DNA of 64,000 nt. Source: Prochlorococcus sp. AG-402-I20. GTDB lineage: Bacteria > Cyanobacteriota > Cyanobacteriia > PCC-6307 > Cyanobiaceae. The notes below the pieces were generated by a model. That model was not told the origin of the DNA and searched no databases. It worked only from the letters and a program-made list of their open reading frames with translations. The stretch spans positions 96,908-160,907 of the forward strand of contig QCHY01000003.1 of assembly GCA_003216975.1 (NCBI GenBank), in the 5' to 3' direction. The position numbers were made by a program, and so were the translations under genes. Positions 20,929 to 32,141 of this stretch are shown one piece after another. The first letter of the stretch is position 1, and every line of letters starts with the position of its first letter.

Positions 20929-23340
20929 ATGACTTTTTTTTCCGACAATAATGATTTTGATCAACTAATCAATTCGTCAAAATTTTCTATTGAATATGAT
21001 TTGTTACCGTCGCTCAAGCAAGAAGGATTAAAAAAGAGTGATTATGTAGAAATTTGTAGAAGACTTAATCGAGCGCCTAATAGAAATGAACTTGGAATGT
21101 TTGGAGTTATGTGGTCTGAACATTGTTGTTATCGAAATTCTCGACCTTTGTTAAAAAATTTCCCTACAACAGGTCCTCGAATTCTTGTTGGTCCAGGAGA
21201 AAACGCAGGAGTAGTAGACATTGGATTAGGTCAACGATTGGTTTTTAAAATCGAGAGTCATAATCATCCATCTGCTGTAGAGCCTTTTCAAGGAGCAGCG
21301 ACTGGTGTAGGTGGAATATTGAGAGATATTTTTACAATGGGAGCTAGACCAATAGCTTTATTAAATGCCTTAAGATTTGGACCATTAGATGATGAAAATA
21401 ATATTAGTTTATTGGAAGGTGTTGTTGCAGGGATTGCACACTATGGAAATTGTGTAGGTGTTCCGACAGTTGGAGGTGAAGTTGGATTTGATAGTAGTTA
21501 TTCAGGTAATCCTTTAGTTAATGCAATGGCTTTGGGTTTAATGGAGACTAAAGAAATAGTTTGTTCAGGAGCGAGTGGAATTGATTTTCCAGTTCTATAT
21601 GTAGGAAATACTACTGGTAGAGATGGAATGGGAGGAGCAAGTTTTGCTAGCTCTGAACTTTCAAAAACTTCAATAGATGATAGACCTGCTGTACAGGTCG
21701 GCGATCCTTTTCTTGAAAAAGGATTAATAGAGGCTTGTTTAGAGGCATTTAAAACGGGCGATGTCATTGCTGCGCAGGATATGGGAGCCGCAGGGTTGAC
21801 TTGCAGTTGCTCTGAAATGGCTTCAAAAGGTGACGTAGGAATTGAATTGAATCTTGATCAAGTTCCAGCAAGAGAAAAAGGAATGACTGCGTATGAATTT
21901 TTGTTGTCTGAATCACAAGAACGAATGTTATTCGTTGTGAAGCCTGGTTCAGAATTAGAGTTAAGACAATTATTTATGAAATGGGGATTATATGTAGAAG
22001 TTGTGGGAAAAGTTTTAAAAGAAAAAGTCGTTAGAGTGATACATAAAGGAGAAGTAGTAGCAAATTTACCAGCATCCGCACTTGCTGATGATACGCCTAT
22101 AGAGGATCATTTATTAATTAATAAAACGCCTGAATATTTAGAAGAACATTGGAAATGGACAGAAGATTTATTACCTAAAAATTTAAATAATGGAATTATT
22201 AACTTAAAAAATAATTCATTGATTAGCTGGAATGATGTTTTACTAGAATTGTTAAGTTCACCTTCTATAGCTTCAAAAAATTGGATATATAAACAATATG
22301 ATTATCAAGTACAATCAAATACAGTTGTCTTTCCTGGGGAAGCTGATGCAGCTGTGATTAGAATTCGTTCTCAAAATGACTTTATAAATAAATCAGTTAA
22401 AGATAGAGGAATAGCATCTGTTGTCGATTGCAATGATAGATGGGTTTATTTAGACCCTCTACGAGGAAGTATGTCTGCTGTTGCAGAGGCTGCAAGGAAC
22501 TTAAGTTGTGTAGGTGCTGAACCTATAGCAATTACCAATAATTTGAATTTTTCCTCTCCCGATAAATCCGTAGGTTTTTGGCAATTATCTATGTCATGTG
22601 AAGGGATAACTAATGCTTGTAAAGTGTTAAATACTCCAGTTACGGGAGGAAATGTGTCCTTATATAATGATACAAAATTGTCAAATAATACCGTTTTACC
22701 AATACATCCAACGCCAGTAATTGGTATGGTTGGATTAATAGAAGATATAAATAAAGTTTGTAAAAAATCTTGGTTTAATCCCGGAGATCAAATATGGATG
22801 ATTGGAATACCTCTAGAAATTAATAATAAAAAAGATAAAAGAATTTCACTTTCAGCTTCTTCTTTTTTAGAGTATATTCATGGAATAAAAACTGGAAGAC
22901 CGCCTGAAATAGATTTATTTTTAGAAAAACAAGTACATTCCTTTTTAAGGAATATAATAAAAAAATCTATTATTAACTCAGCTCATGATTTAGGTGATGG
23001 GGGGTTAGCCGTGGCCTTAGCTGAGTGTTGTATTTCTTCTGGATTTGGTGCAAATATTATTCTTCCTTCAAGCCAATCAAGATTAGATCGACTCCTTTTC
23101 GCTGAGGGAGGAGCAAGAGTTTTAGTTAGTTGTTCAGATGATCAAAGTTTAGAATTAAAAGAATATTATAAAAATTTTTCATTAGAAGAATCAAATACTT
23201 TTTCAATTAGTCATTTAGGTACTGTAAGTAAACAAAAAAAATTATCAATATATCAATTTGATAATATAATAATAGATGTTAATATTTTAGATTTGAAAGA
23301 GATATATAAAAATTCTATACATAAAAAAATAACTAAATAA
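20929..23340 (+). CDS. purL: Phosphoribosylformylglycinamidine synthase subunit PurL
   Basis: ATP-dependent synthesis of FGAM in purine biosynthesis. At 803 aa it is the small PurL type that works with separate PurQ (glutaminase) and PurS. The ATP/Mg and substrate motifs [52 protein letters not shown] and [16 protein letters not shown] are present. It starts 3 bp after the PRC-barrel gene. purF follows after 59 bp, forming a purine cluster. Confidence 0.96.
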   Translation: MTFFSDNNDFDQLINSSKFSIEYDLLPSLKQEGLKKSDYVEICRRLNRAPNRNELGMFGVMWSEHCCYRNSRPLLKNFPTTGPRILVGPGENAGVVDIGLGQRLVFKIESHNHPSAVEPFQGAATGVGGILRDIFTMGARPIALLNALRFGPLDDENNISLLEGVVAGIAHYGNCVGVPTVGGEVGFDSSYSGNPLVNAMALGLMETKEIVCSGASGIDFPVLYVGNTTGRDGMGGASFASSELSKTSIDDRPAVQVGDPFLEKGLIEACLEAFKTGDVIAAQDMGAAGLTCSCSEMASKGDVGIELNLDQVPAREKGMTAYEFLLSESQERMLFVVKPGSELELRQLFMKWGLYVEVVGKVLKEKVVRVIHKGEVVANLPASALADDTPIEDHLLINKTPEYLEEHWKWTEDLLPKNLNNGIINLKNNSLISWNDVLLELLSSPSIASKNWIYKQYDYQVQSNTVVFPGEADAAVIRIRSQNDFINKSVKDRGIASVVDCNDRWVYLDPLRGSMSAVAEAARNLSCVGAEPIAITNNLNFSSPDKSVGFWQLSMSCEGITNACKVLNTPVTGGNVSLYNDTKLSNNTVLPIHPTPVIGMVGLIEDINKVCKKSWFNPGDQIWMIGIPLEINNKKDKRISLSASSFLEYIHGIKTGRPPEIDLFLEKQVHSFLRNIIKKSIINSAHDLGDGGLAVALAECCISSGFGANIILPSSQSRLDRLLFAEGGARVLVSCSDDQSLELKEYYKNFSLEESNTFSISHLGTVSKQKKLSIYQFDNIIIDVNILDLKEIYKNSIHKKITK

Positions 23341-23399
23341 AATCATCTATGATTTATAATTTTAAAATTAAATCTATTTTTTAACCTAGGAATATAATT

Positions 23400-24857
23400 A
23401 TGTGTGGAATTGTAGGAGTTGTCTCATCAGATCAATGTAATCAACAAATTTACGATAGTTTGTTATTACTGCAACATAGAGGCCAAGATTCCACTGGTAT
23501 AGCAACAATGGATGGTAGTGTTTTTCATATTAATAAATCTAAAGGGCAAGTAAGGGAAGCCTATAGAACTAGAGATATGAGAGCGTTAATAGGAAAGATT
23601 GGATTAGGACATGTAAGATATGCCACTAAAGGAGCAGCTCATCGAGAAGAAGAAGCACAACCTTTTTATGTCAATGCTCCCTACGGTATTATTCTCGTTC
23701 ATAATGGTAATTTAACTAATACGAGAGAATTAGAAAAAGAACTTTTTAAAGTTGATAGACGGCATACAAATACTTCAAGTGATACCGAAATGTTATTAAA
23801 TGTTTTGGCAACAGAACTAAATACATCAATTAAAGGAAAGGATATAAATCCAGACGATCTTTTTAATGCGGTTAAAACACTTCATTCAAGAGTCGAGGGA
23901 TCTTATGCTTCCATCGCTTTAATAGCTGGTCATGGTCTTTTAGCTTTTAGAGATCCTTTTGGGATACGCCCTCTGGTTATTGGTAAAAGAGTTAAAGATA
24001 ACAATAAACCTGAGTGGGTAATCGCGAGTGAATCATTAGTTATTGAAAATAATGATTATCAAATTGTGAGAGATGTCGATCCAGGAGAGGCTATTTTTAT
24101 TACTTCAGATGGAGATTTTTTCTCGAAACAATGTTCAAATAATCCTCAATTATTTCCTTGTTCTTTTGAATATGTTTATTTAGCTAGACCTGATTCAATA
24201 ATGAATGGTATTTCTGTTTATGAGTCAAGATTAAGAATGGGAGATTTATTAGCAGAAACGATAAAAAAACAAATTTCTCATGGAGATGTTGACGTAGTAA
24301 TGCCAATACCTGATTCTTCTAGACCTGCTGCTATGCAAGTAGCAAGACAGTTAGGTATTGAATATAGGGAGGGATTTTTTAAGAATCGTTATGTTGGTAG
24401 AACATTTATAATGCCAGGACAATCTTTAAGGAAACGTTCTGTTCGTCAAAAGTTAAATGCAATGAGTACTGAATTTAAAAATAAAAATGTGTTGATAGTA
24501 GATGATTCTGTTGTTCGAGGAACAACCTCTCAGCAAATAGTTCAAATGGCAAGAAGTGCAGGGGCTAATAAAGTTACTTTTACATCAGCTGCTCCACCCA
24601 TTAGATATCCCCATGTTTATGGAATTAATATGCCTAGCAAGTATGAATTGATTGCTTATAATAGAAATATAAAACAAATAGAAGAAAATTTATTAATCGA
24701 TAAAATGATTTATCAAGAAGTAAAAGACCTTACTAAAGCTATTACTAAAGATTCTAAGATTAAGGAATTAGATTTATCTTGTTTTACAGGAAAATATGTT
24801 ACAGGAACAGTTACTGATGAGTATTTAAATTGGGTTGAGCAAACGTCCTTATCTTAA
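23400..24857 (+). CDS. purF: Amidophosphoribosyltransferase
   Basis: First committed enzyme of purine synthesis: PRPP plus glutamine gives phosphoribosylamine. The catalytic cysteine is residue 2 (MCGIVGVV), so no propeptide is needed beyond Met removal, unlike the Bacillus-type enzyme. [14 protein letters not shown] marks the glutaminase domain; [13 protein letters not shown] is the PRPP loop. The C-terminal region reads [10 protein letters not shown], where Fe-S-type enzymes carry a cluster cysteine, so a 4Fe-4S cluster looks unlikely. The stop overlaps the convergent gyrA-like gene by 4 bp. Confidence 0.95.
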   Translation: MCGIVGVVSSDQCNQQIYDSLLLLQHRGQDSTGIATMDGSVFHINKSKGQVREAYRTRDMRALIGKIGLGHVRYATKGAAHREEEAQPFYVNAPYGIILVHNGNLTNTRELEKELFKVDRRHTNTSSDTEMLLNVLATELNTSIKGKDINPDDLFNAVKTLHSRVEGSYASIALIAGHGLLAFRDPFGIRPLVIGKRVKDNNKPEWVIASESLVIENNDYQIVRDVDPGEAIFITSDGDFFSKQCSNNPQLFPCSFEYVYLARPDSIMNGISVYESRLRMGDLLAETIKKQISHGDVDVVMPIPDSSRPAAMQVARQLGIEYREGFFKNRYVGRTFIMPGQSLRKRSVRQKLNAMSTEFKNKNVLIVDDSVVRGTTSQQIVQMARSAGANKVTFTSAAPPIRYPHVYGINMPSKYELIAYNRNIKQIEENLLIDKMIYQEVKDLTKAITKDSKIKELDLSCFTGKYVTGTVTDEYLNWVEQTSLS

Positions 24858-27337
24858 TCTTTTTCTGGTATTATCATTGTAAAAGTAGATTTGATAATTT
24901 CGTTATCTTCTAATTCTACATTTAATAATTTTTCTTTTTTATATAAACTATTATCAATTTGATTTGTTTCTATTTTTTTATATTTATCTTTATCAGTTTT
25001 TATATAAACATTTTTATTATTTAAAAAACAATTAATCACTCTATTTTTTGATTTTTTATTATCTTTAAAAGTAATTCCCATTGTACCCAACTCACCTTTT
25101 TTCGATGTTTTTATTTCTTTAGTATTATGCTTTATAAAAAAACCTTTATTAGTTATTAAAACTAGGTCTTTCACTTCTTTATCTTGAACATTTAAAGCAC
25201 CAATGATATTTTCACCTGGTAATACTTTCATTATACTGGTTCCCTGAGCTAATTTTCCCATACATGGGAAGATCTTTTCTGTGATTTTTATTTTAATAAT
25301 TCTGCCTATATCGCTTACTGTGTATAGATAACTATTCTCTTTACAAAGAAGGCAAGACTTAAGTTCAATTCCTTCTTTTAATTTTAAAATTGTTGTTGAT
25401 CTATTAGAAATATCTGTAATTTCACTGATTAAAATTCTTTTAAATTTTCCATCACTACTTAATACTCCTAAACTAATATCTTTTGTTTCAGGTAATGGAA
25501 TAAGGTTAATTATTTGATCTTTTTCTAACCCTGCTGGTAAAAACTGGCCTAGGGGTCCAGGCTTCTGTCCTGCAAATTCCCATTTAAGAAGACCTATTTT
25601 ACCAAATTTAGTGATAGCTAATATTTTTGGTTCATTTTTAATTGGCCATATTAGTTTTGAAGGCAGAATATCTTTTCTTTCGTGGTTACTATCTTTCAAT
25701 TTTAACTTTTTTATTGTTATTGAAGGAATTATCTTTATTTCATTATTTGCTTGAATAATAATTTCAGAATCTATTGATAATTCCTTTAGAGCATTTATTC
25801 TTTGTAGTTCTTTATTAGGTCTTTGATTTGCTATTCTTTCAGCAATTAACGCATCTCCACCTGCAATTAATTTTGTTCTTCTCTTACTACCAAATCTTTT
25901 TTTCAAATCTTTAAGTTCTTTAATCATTACTGACATTAAGTGTTCTCTATTGTTAATAATTAATTCCAGCTGATCTCTTTTGTTTTTTAAATCTTTTATT
26001 TCATTTTTTAATGAATTTTTTTCAAGGCTTGTTATTTTTTTTAAAGGCATACTTAAAATCCCGTCAGCTTGTCTTTCATTTATTTTTAAGCTATTAATTA
26101 AAGTATTTTTTGCTTCAGCTGTATCTTTTGATTTTTCAATTAAATTGATTATTTCTCTGAGATTATTTATAGCTTCGATAAGAGCCTCAACTATTTCTTG
26201 TCTATTTTTTATATTATTTAATAAATAATTGCTTCTAAGTAAAATAGTATTTTCTCGAAATTCTAGAAAATTATCTAGTAATTGCCTTAATGTAAGTTGG
26301 ATTGGCTGACCATTAACTAATGCAAGTAAAATTGCTCCAAAATTACTTTGTAATGAGGTTTTTTGATATAAATAGTCAAGAATTTTTTGTGGGTCAGAGT
26401 CCCTCTTGATTTCCACAAGAATTCTCATTCCATCTCGATCACTTTCATCTCTTATATCAGCTATTCCAGAAACTTTTCCATTGTTTACAAGATCTGCTAA
26501 TTTCTCAATCCAACTAGCTTTGTTTAATTGATAAGGTAATTCAGTAATAATAATTCCACTTCTTTTATGTTTACCTTTTCCTGGATGAATTTCTTCAATA
26601 TGAGCTATTCCTCTCATTGTTATGCTTCCTCTACCTTTTGTGTAAGTTTCTTTTATTCCATTGCTAATTAAGATTTCTCCCCCTGTTGGAAAGTCGGGAC
26701 CAGGTATTAGCTTTAATAATTTTTCTTCGTCTAAGGAGGGTTTTTTTATTATTGCTATTAAAGCCTCTACTACTTCGTTTAAGTTATGAGGAGGAATGCT
26801 TGTTGCCATTCCAACAGCAATACCCGCACTACCATTTAAAAGGAGGAAAGGTAGTTGAGCTGGTAAAACATCTGGTTCTTGCTGTGAACCATCAAAATTT
26901 GGAGAGAAATCAACAGTCTCTTGATCTATTTCACTTAAAATTGCGACATTAGATATTGGTGCTAATCGAGTTTCTGTATATCTCATTGCAGCTGGGGGAT
27001 CATCATCAATAGATCCAAAGTTTCCATGACCATCAAGAATTGGGTATCTGGAACTAAAAATTTGAACTTGTCTTACAAGCGCGTCATAAACAGCTTGATC
27101 TCCATGGGGATGGTATTTACCAAGAACATCTCCCACAACACGTGCACATTTTCTATAAGGTCTGTCGGGTGTAAGTCCTAATTCGTGCATTGCAAAAAGA
27201 ATTCTTCTTTGCACTGGTTTCAATCCATCTCTTGCATCTGGCAATGCTCTTCCAACGATTACGCTCATCGCGTATTCGAGATAAGAACGCTGCATTTCTT
27301 GGTGCAACGATATAGGTTTCAGGCGTTCCTTGGCCAT
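24854..27337 (-). CDS. Type IIA topoisomerase subunit A (GyrA/ParC-like)
   Basis: An 827-aa DNA breakage-reunion subunit. The catalytic tyrosine is about residue 120 in [12 protein letters not shown]. The DNA-binding block [13 protein letters not shown] and the DARDGLKP motif are intact. The C-terminus should form the beta-pinwheel ([33 protein letters not shown]). I cannot find the GyrA-box QRRGGKG, which gyrase uses to wrap DNA, so this may be a ParC-type decatenase subunit or a second, diverged GyrA. Picocyanobacteria usually have another gyrA elsewhere. Confidence 0.9.
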   Translation of the reverse strand: MAKERLKPISLHQEMQRSYLEYAMSVIVGRALPDARDGLKPVQRRILFAMHELGLTPDRPYRKCARVVGDVLGKYHPHGDQAVYDALVRQVQIFSSRYPILDGHGNFGSIDDDPPAAMRYTETRLAPISNVAILSEIDQETVDFSPNFDGSQQEPDVLPAQLPFLLLNGSAGIAVGMATSIPPHNLNEVVEALIAIIKKPSLDEEKLLKLIPGPDFPTGGEILISNGIKETYTKGRGSITMRGIAHIEEIHPGKGKHKRSGIIITELPYQLNKASWIEKLADLVNNGKVSGIADIRDESDRDGMRILVEIKRDSDPQKILDYLYQKTSLQSNFGAILLALVNGQPIQLTLRQLLDNFLEFRENTILLRSNYLLNNIKNRQEIVEALIEAINNLREIINLIEKSKDTAEAKNTLINSLKINERQADGILSMPLKKITSLEKNSLKNEIKDLKNKRDQLELIINNREHLMSVMIKELKDLKKRFGSKRRTKLIAGGDALIAERIANQRPNKELQRINALKELSIDSEIIIQANNEIKIIPSITIKKLKLKDSNHERKDILPSKLIWPIKNEPKILAITKFGKIGLLKWEFAGQKPGPLGQFLPAGLEKDQIINLIPLPETKDISLGVLSSDGKFKRILISEITDISNRSTTILKLKEGIELKSCLLCKENSYLYTVSDIGRIIKIKITEKIFPCMGKLAQGTSIMKVLPGENIIGALNVQDKEVKDLVLITNKGFFIKHNTKEIKTSKKGELGTMGITFKDNKKSKNRVINCFLNNKNVYIKTDKDKYKKIETNQIDNSLYKKEKLLNVELEDNEIIKSTFTMIIPEKD

Positions 27338-27419
27338 CTTTGAGTTTTAAGAGGCCTAAATTTCTTTATTTAGGCTACTAACTATTTTGTTAAAAACCAG
27401 TTTTTTGTTAAACATTAAT

Positions 27420-28292
27420 TTATTTATTTTTTTCTTTTGCGTTTCTAACTACTTTATCCATTTCTGTTGTTTGAAACAAAAGTTGTGCTGATTTTTGTAA
27501 TTTCTTACCCCACAATTGTTTTGATTGATAGTCTTTTGAAACATATTGAGGATTAGAATTTAACGCATTTTTAGCTAAGTTTAATGATTCAAGAGATTTA
27601 TTATTTGAGACATATAATGCTACTGCAAGAGCTAGCATTGGTTCAGCATTATTACTAATTTCAAGTGCTGATTTAAATTTTGATATAGCTTCTTTTGGTT
27701 TATCTAATTCATATAAAACAAGACCTTCATTATTGATAGATTGCCAAAATTTTGAATTAATTTTTGAAGATTTTTTAAATGCAACTAGTGCAGATTTATA
27801 ATTATTTAACATTATTTCAGCGTTCCCTAGTTGAAAATAACCTCTCTCATCATTTTTATTAACTAATAAACCTTTTTTTATAAAAATCTTTGCTTCTTTA
27901 GGATTATTTAAATCCATATATATTGAGGCTATTTGAAAATATATATCCTTATCATTTGGTTTTAATTTGATCGCTTCATTTAAAGATGATAATGCTTGAT
28001 ATTTTTTATTTGATCTAATCTGTGCTTCTGCCAGACTTATCCATATGTCTTTTTCTTTAGGATTTAATTTTATTGCTAGTTTTAAAAGTTTAATTGCTTC
28101 CTCATTTTGACCAAATTGAATAAGCTGTATAGCTGTTTTTCCAATTTGTATTGAAGTAGATTTTAACTCTTGTTGACTTGGTTCATTAATTGTTGGAACT
28201 AAAGAGTTTGATGATTTATTTATAAGAAAAAATTCTAATATACATAGATAAAGTATCAATTGATAAATTTTTAAAATTTTTCTTGCATTCAT
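27420..28292 (-). CDS. TPR-repeat protein, membrane-anchored
   Basis: A 290-aa protein with an N-terminal hydrophobic segment (LILYLCILEFFLI), probably a signal or anchor. At least five tetratricopeptide repeats follow, for example EEAIKLLKLAIKLNPKEKDIW, QALSSLNEAIKLKPNDKDIY and KEAISKFKSALEISNNAEPM. TPRs bind partner proteins; no catalytic domain is visible. Its ATG overlaps the queG stop (TAATG), so the two genes are translationally coupled. Confidence 0.85.
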   Translation of the reverse strand: MNARKILKIYQLILYLCILEFFLINKSSNSLVPTINEPSQQELKSTSIQIGKTAIQLIQFGQNEEAIKLLKLAIKLNPKEKDIWISLAEAQIRSNKKYQALSSLNEAIKLKPNDKDIYFQIASIYMDLNNPKEAKIFIKKGLLVNKNDERGYFQLGNAEIMLNNYKSALVAFKKSSKINSKFWQSINNEGLVLYELDKPKEAISKFKSALEISNNAEPMLALAVALYVSNNKSLESLNLAKNALNSNPQYVSKDYQSKQLWGKKLQKSAQLLFQTTEMDKVVRNAKEKNK

Positions 28293-29236
28293 TATTTATT
28301 AGTTGATATTGAATTTATATTTCTACGCCACATCCATGGCTTAATTCGTTTTAATGCTGAATTATTTAAAGTTTCTTTCCATTTTGAATCACTCCAAGAT
28401 AAAGCATCTTTTTTGGTCATGTTTACTATCCATTCAGATATCTGAAGATCGGGTTCTGTTGTAATTGGAATATTTCTTTGATTCCATGGACATACATCTT
28501 GACAGATATCACAACCAGCAATCCAATTACCCATTTTATTAATAATATTTTGTGGTAATTCTTGCTCTCTGTTTTCTAAAGTGTGATAAGCCAAACATTT
28601 GTTTGAGTTGACAATAAATGGTTCTTCTATTGCTTTAGTTGGACAGGCTTCAATACATTTTTCACACTCACCACATATAGATTGAGAAGGTTTATCTGCT
28701 TTCAAAACTTCAGTTGATAAAAGATGACCTAAAAACATCCACGACCCGATTTTTGAGTTAATTATATTGCTATTTTTCCCTATCCATCCAATTCCAGCTT
28801 CTTCGGCCCATGCTTTGTCCAAAAATGCACTTGTATCGACACATATCTTCCATTTAGAGTTTGGCCTTTCTTTTTTTAAAAAATTCGCAATTTTTTTTAA
28901 TTTTCTTTCAATAACCTTGTGATAATCCTTTCCCCATCCATATCTTGCTATTGATATGTCTTTAGGGGCGCTGTCGGTCTCTACATAGTAATTAAGTCCA
29001 ACGGCAAGAACACTTTGTACGCCAGGAAGCATGTTCTCTATTTTTTTTCTTCTTGGACTTTTCATCCATTCCATTTTTGCTTGATGTCCAGCTTCTAGCC
29101 ATCTTTCTAACGAAGCGGTTCGAAGCTTGATTCTTGAAGATCCTGGAACATTTGCAATTCCTACTGCATTAAATCCTTCCTCGAAAGCTTTTTCTTTGAT
29201 TTTTCTTGTTAGATCAATTGATTTTTTCAAGTTCAT
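28292..29236 (-). CDS. queG: Epoxyqueuosine reductase
   Basis: Cobalamin- and Fe-S-dependent enzyme that reduces epoxyqueuosine to queuosine in tRNA anticodons. At 314 aa it carries two ferredoxin-like 4Fe-4S motifs, CGECEKCIEACPTKAI and CDICQDVCPWN. The family motifs SVLAVGLNYY, ARYGWGKDYH and AGIGWIGKNSNI are also present. B12 need fits the cbiD gene elsewhere in the window. It is upstream of, and overlaps by one base, the TPR gene. Confidence 0.93.
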   Translation of the reverse strand: MNLKKSIDLTRKIKEKAFEEGFNAVGIANVPGSSRIKLRTASLERWLEAGHQAKMEWMKSPRRKKIENMLPGVQSVLAVGLNYYVETDSAPKDISIARYGWGKDYHKVIERKLKKIANFLKKERPNSKWKICVDTSAFLDKAWAEEAGIGWIGKNSNIINSKIGSWMFLGHLLSTEVLKADKPSQSICGECEKCIEACPTKAIEEPFIVNSNKCLAYHTLENREQELPQNIINKMGNWIAGCDICQDVCPWNQRNIPITTEPDLQISEWIVNMTKKDALSWSDSKWKETLNNSALKRIKPWMWRRNINSISTNK

Positions 29237-29419
29237 AGGCAGATTTTCATGAATAGTTTTTTACTTTGAATTAAAAGGTTTTTTCCAGTCAATTTCGACT
29301 GTATTTTGCTATCAAATACTTTCTTTAATGTTTTATTTCTATTAATACCTTAAATTATTTAATTAATGCACTGAATTTGGTTAGATTGTATATATACACA
29401 CTTTTCGGACTCTCTTTAT

Positions 29420-30145
29420 TTGGTGCAGTCCTCTCCTAAGGAAGATCTGACTCTTGGCTCAAGGCTTCAGCAGGATCTTAAAAATGACCTAATTGCTGGT
29501 CTTTTGGTGGTTATTCCCTTAGCTACCACTATCTGGCTGTCTACAATTGTCAGTCGCTTTGTGCTGGCAATATTAACGTCAATACCAAAACAATTAAACC
29601 CCTTTATTACTCTTAACCCTTTATTGCAAGATCTAATTAATCTTGCGTTGGGTTTAACAGTTCCACTTCTAGGAATTTTGTTGATAGGTCTAATGGCCAG
29701 AAATTTTGTAGGAAGATGGTTGCTTGAGTTCGGGGAAGGAACTCTCTCTCGCATACCTCTTGCGGGATCAGTTTATAAAACTCTTAAGCAACTTTTAGAA
29801 ACTTTTCTGAGAGATAACTCAACCAGATTTCGCCGAGTTGTGCTAGTTGAATATCCTCGTGAAGGCTTATTTAGTGTTGGTTTTGTTACTGGTATTGTGG
29901 GCCCTTCTCTACAAACTGAACCAGATAAACCTTTATTAAGTGTTTTTATACCTACAGCACCGAATCCCACAACTGGTTGGTATACCTTAGTGCCAGAGGG
30001 TTCTGTTAAAGATCTAGATATATCTGTTGAAGATGCATTTAGAACAATTATTTCTGCGGGAATTGTAAATCCTGACGATCGAAATAACTCTACAAACACT
30101 TCTTTTTCTAGTTTATTTTCTCAGTTAAGAGCCTCATCTTCGTAA
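29420..30145 (+). CDS. DUF502 family membrane protein
   Basis: A 241-aa COG2928/DUF502-type protein. Two N-terminal membrane segments (LIAGLLVVIPLATTIWLSTIV and LINLALGLTVPLLGILLIGLMA) are followed by a soluble domain with PLAGSVYKTLKQLLETF and FIPTAPNPTTGWYTLVPEGSV. Function is not established; the plant relatives are COV (continuous vascular ring) proteins. The start is TTG 29420 or GTG 29423. A 12-bp palindrome TGTATATATACA at 29387-29398 may include the -10 region. nusB follows closely. Confidence 0.85.
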   Translation: MVQSSPKEDLTLGSRLQQDLKNDLIAGLLVVIPLATTIWLSTIVSRFVLAILTSIPKQLNPFITLNPLLQDLINLALGLTVPLLGILLIGLMARNFVGRWLLEFGEGTLSRIPLAGSVYKTLKQLLETFLRDNSTRFRRVVLVEYPREGLFSVGFVTGIVGPSLQTEPDKPLLSVFIPTAPNPTTGWYTLVPEGSVKDLDISVEDAFRTIISAGIVNPDDRNNSTNTSFSSLFSQLRASSS

Positions 30146-30164
30146 AGCATTTTTAGTTATAGTT

Positions 30165-30791
30165 ATGCAATTAAAATCAATTTCGAGAGAATTAGCTCTT
30201 TTACTTTTAGGACAAGTTAAAAAAAAAGATACAAATAAAGTTAATCTTGAAAGTTTACTTAGTAAGGCGATCGAATCTTTAACCCAACATTGGCGAGAGC
30301 AATTAGATTCATGTGCATCACAATTAGAAAAAGCCAATAAGGAATTATTGGATAGCGAATTTCAAGAAGATTTTGGAGTTTTAATAAAATCTCGTAATCA
30401 TTTAAAAACTTGCCTGATTGACTCAGAGAACATACTTAATTGCTTGTCTGAAAGTATTGAATTACCAAAACTACTAGGATTAGTTGATCAAAAGGAAATA
30501 CGAGATGAAGCTCTTAAGCGCGTGCATCTAGTTATTGAAAAGCAAGATAAGATTGATCAGAATCTTGATAGTGTGATGGAAGGTTGGCGTTTAAAAAGAT
30601 TACCAAGAATTGATAGAGATATTTTGAGACTAGCAATGGTTGATTTGATTGATTTTAATACTCCTACCGCTGTTACTTGCAATGAAGCTGTTAATCTAGC
30701 TAATCGTTATAGCGATGACCAAGGACGGAGAATGATTAATGGAGTTTTAAGGAAACTTCAAAATTCTACTTTGAAATTAAATTTAAAATGA
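30165..30791 (+). CDS. nusB: Transcription antitermination factor NusB
   Basis: RNA-binding factor of the rrn antitermination complex with NusE/S10. The conserved C-terminal core is VIEKQDKIDQNLDS, RLPRIDRDILRLAMVDL and NGVLRKL. At 208 aa it is longer than the roughly 140-aa bacterial norm because of an N-terminal helical region, usual in cyanobacteria. Its stop overlaps the ftsY ATG (ATGA), so the pair is co-translated. Confidence 0.9.
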   Translation: MQLKSISRELALLLLGQVKKKDTNKVNLESLLSKAIESLTQHWREQLDSCASQLEKANKELLDSEFQEDFGVLIKSRNHLKTCLIDSENILNCLSESIELPKLLGLVDQKEIRDEALKRVHLVIEKQDKIDQNLDSVMEGWRLKRLPRIDRDILRLAMVDLIDFNTPTAVTCNEAVNLANRYSDDQGRRMINGVLRKLQNSTLKLNLK

Positions 30792-32083
30792 CAGAAAAAT
30801 CTTATCAGGATGAAAAAAATCTCTCTAATATGAATCAAATTGAGAATTCTACATCCGGTGATGATGCCTCTTTAGATTGGGCAAAACAAGCTTACTTGCA
30901 ACTTAAACAAAAGCAAAAAGAGGAGAAAGAGTTACGTCAAAAAGAACTTGAAGAAAAAGACATACTTAATAATAAAAACAATATCAAAGAGAATTTGAAA
31001 TTAAATATTGAAGATGAAAAGAAACTTCAAGTTTTTCAAGATTCGAAAGTAGAAGACGAGCCTCAACTTGGCGATTTTGATGATACTTTTACATGGTCTG
31101 CTGAGATTTTAGCGGCACAAGGAAAAAAAATTGATCAATTTTCATTAGATGAAATTGATTGGTTGAGTAGATTAAAACAAGGTTTAGAAAAAACTCGTAA
31201 AGGCTTTGTTACTGAATTATTAGATCAATTAGGTGACGATCCACTTACACCCGAAGTTCTTGATGATTTAGAAACTCTTTTACTCAGATCAGATGCTGGG
31301 GTTTCTGCTACTGATCAAATTTTGGATTCTTTAAGAAGTAAGTTAAATGAGGAAGTTGTTGAAGCTTCTGAAGGTTTGCGTTTTTTAAAAGAACAATTAG
31401 TGAATATTTTAGAAAAGCCAATAAAGGAAAGTGGCGTTGATTTACTTTCTCCAAAAAAAGGTTGCTTAAATATTTGGATGTTAGTAGGTGTTAACGGAGT
31501 GGGTAAAACAACGACCCTAGGTAAATTGGCAAGTGTTGCAAAAAGAAGTGGTTTTTCTGCAATGATTGCTGCTGCAGATACTTTTAGAGCTGCAGCTGTT
31601 CAACAAGTCAAGGTTTGGGGCAACAGGACAGGTGTGGAAGTTATCGCAAATGAATCTAAGAATGCTGACCCTGCATCAATAGTATTTGATGCTATTGGTG
31701 CAGGCAAATCAAAAAATATAGATTTATTGTTGGTAGATACTGCAGGAAGATTACAAACGAAAAATAATTTAATGGAGGAATTAAAAAAAATTAGAAAAAT
31801 TATTGATAAACTTGCTCCTCAAGCAAATGTCGAATCTTTGCTAGTCTTAGATTCTAGTCAAGGTCAAAACGGGCTAAGACAGGCTTTAGCCTTTGCTGAT
31901 TCAGCTGAATTAACAGGAGTTATACTTACAAAACTTGATGGATCTTCCCGAGGAGGTGTAGCTATGGCGGTTGCATCAGAGGCAAAACTTCCTGTTAGAT
32001 TTATCGGAGCTGGAGAGACAGTTAGGGACTTACGACCATTTAACAGCTTTGAATTTATTGAGGCACTTTTAGCTAATAGATGA
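30788..32083 (+). CDS. ftsY: Signal recognition particle receptor FtsY
   Basis: GTPase that docks SRP-ribosome complexes at the membrane for co-translational insertion. The first 100 residues are a charged Lys/Glu linker (A domain). The NG domains follow, with GVNGVGKTTTLGKLA, DTFRAAAVQQ, LLVDTAGRLQTK and LTKLDGSSRGG. It is 431 aa, with a 4-bp overlap with nusB. Confidence 0.96.
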   Translation: MTEKSYQDEKNLSNMNQIENSTSGDDASLDWAKQAYLQLKQKQKEEKELRQKELEEKDILNNKNNIKENLKLNIEDEKKLQVFQDSKVEDEPQLGDFDDTFTWSAEILAAQGKKIDQFSLDEIDWLSRLKQGLEKTRKGFVTELLDQLGDDPLTPEVLDDLETLLLRSDAGVSATDQILDSLRSKLNEEVVEASEGLRFLKEQLVNILEKPIKESGVDLLSPKKGCLNIWMLVGVNGVGKTTTLGKLASVAKRSGFSAMIAAADTFRAAAVQQVKVWGNRTGVEVIANESKNADPASIVFDAIGAGKSKNIDLLLVDTAGRLQTKNNLMEELKKIRKIIDKLAPQANVESLLVLDSSQGQNGLRQALAFADSAELTGVILTKLDGSSRGGVAMAVASEAKLPVRFIGAGETVRDLRPFNSFEFIEALLANR

Positions 32084-32141
32084 TTTTTATAAAATTTTTT
32101 TATACGTTGCTATATTTTAATTTCTTTATTCTTGGAGAATA

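Noticed and set aside
29773-30099. 108-aa minus-strand ORF inside the DUF502 gene
   Set aside because: Shadow frame of a recognisable membrane protein; no independent start signal.
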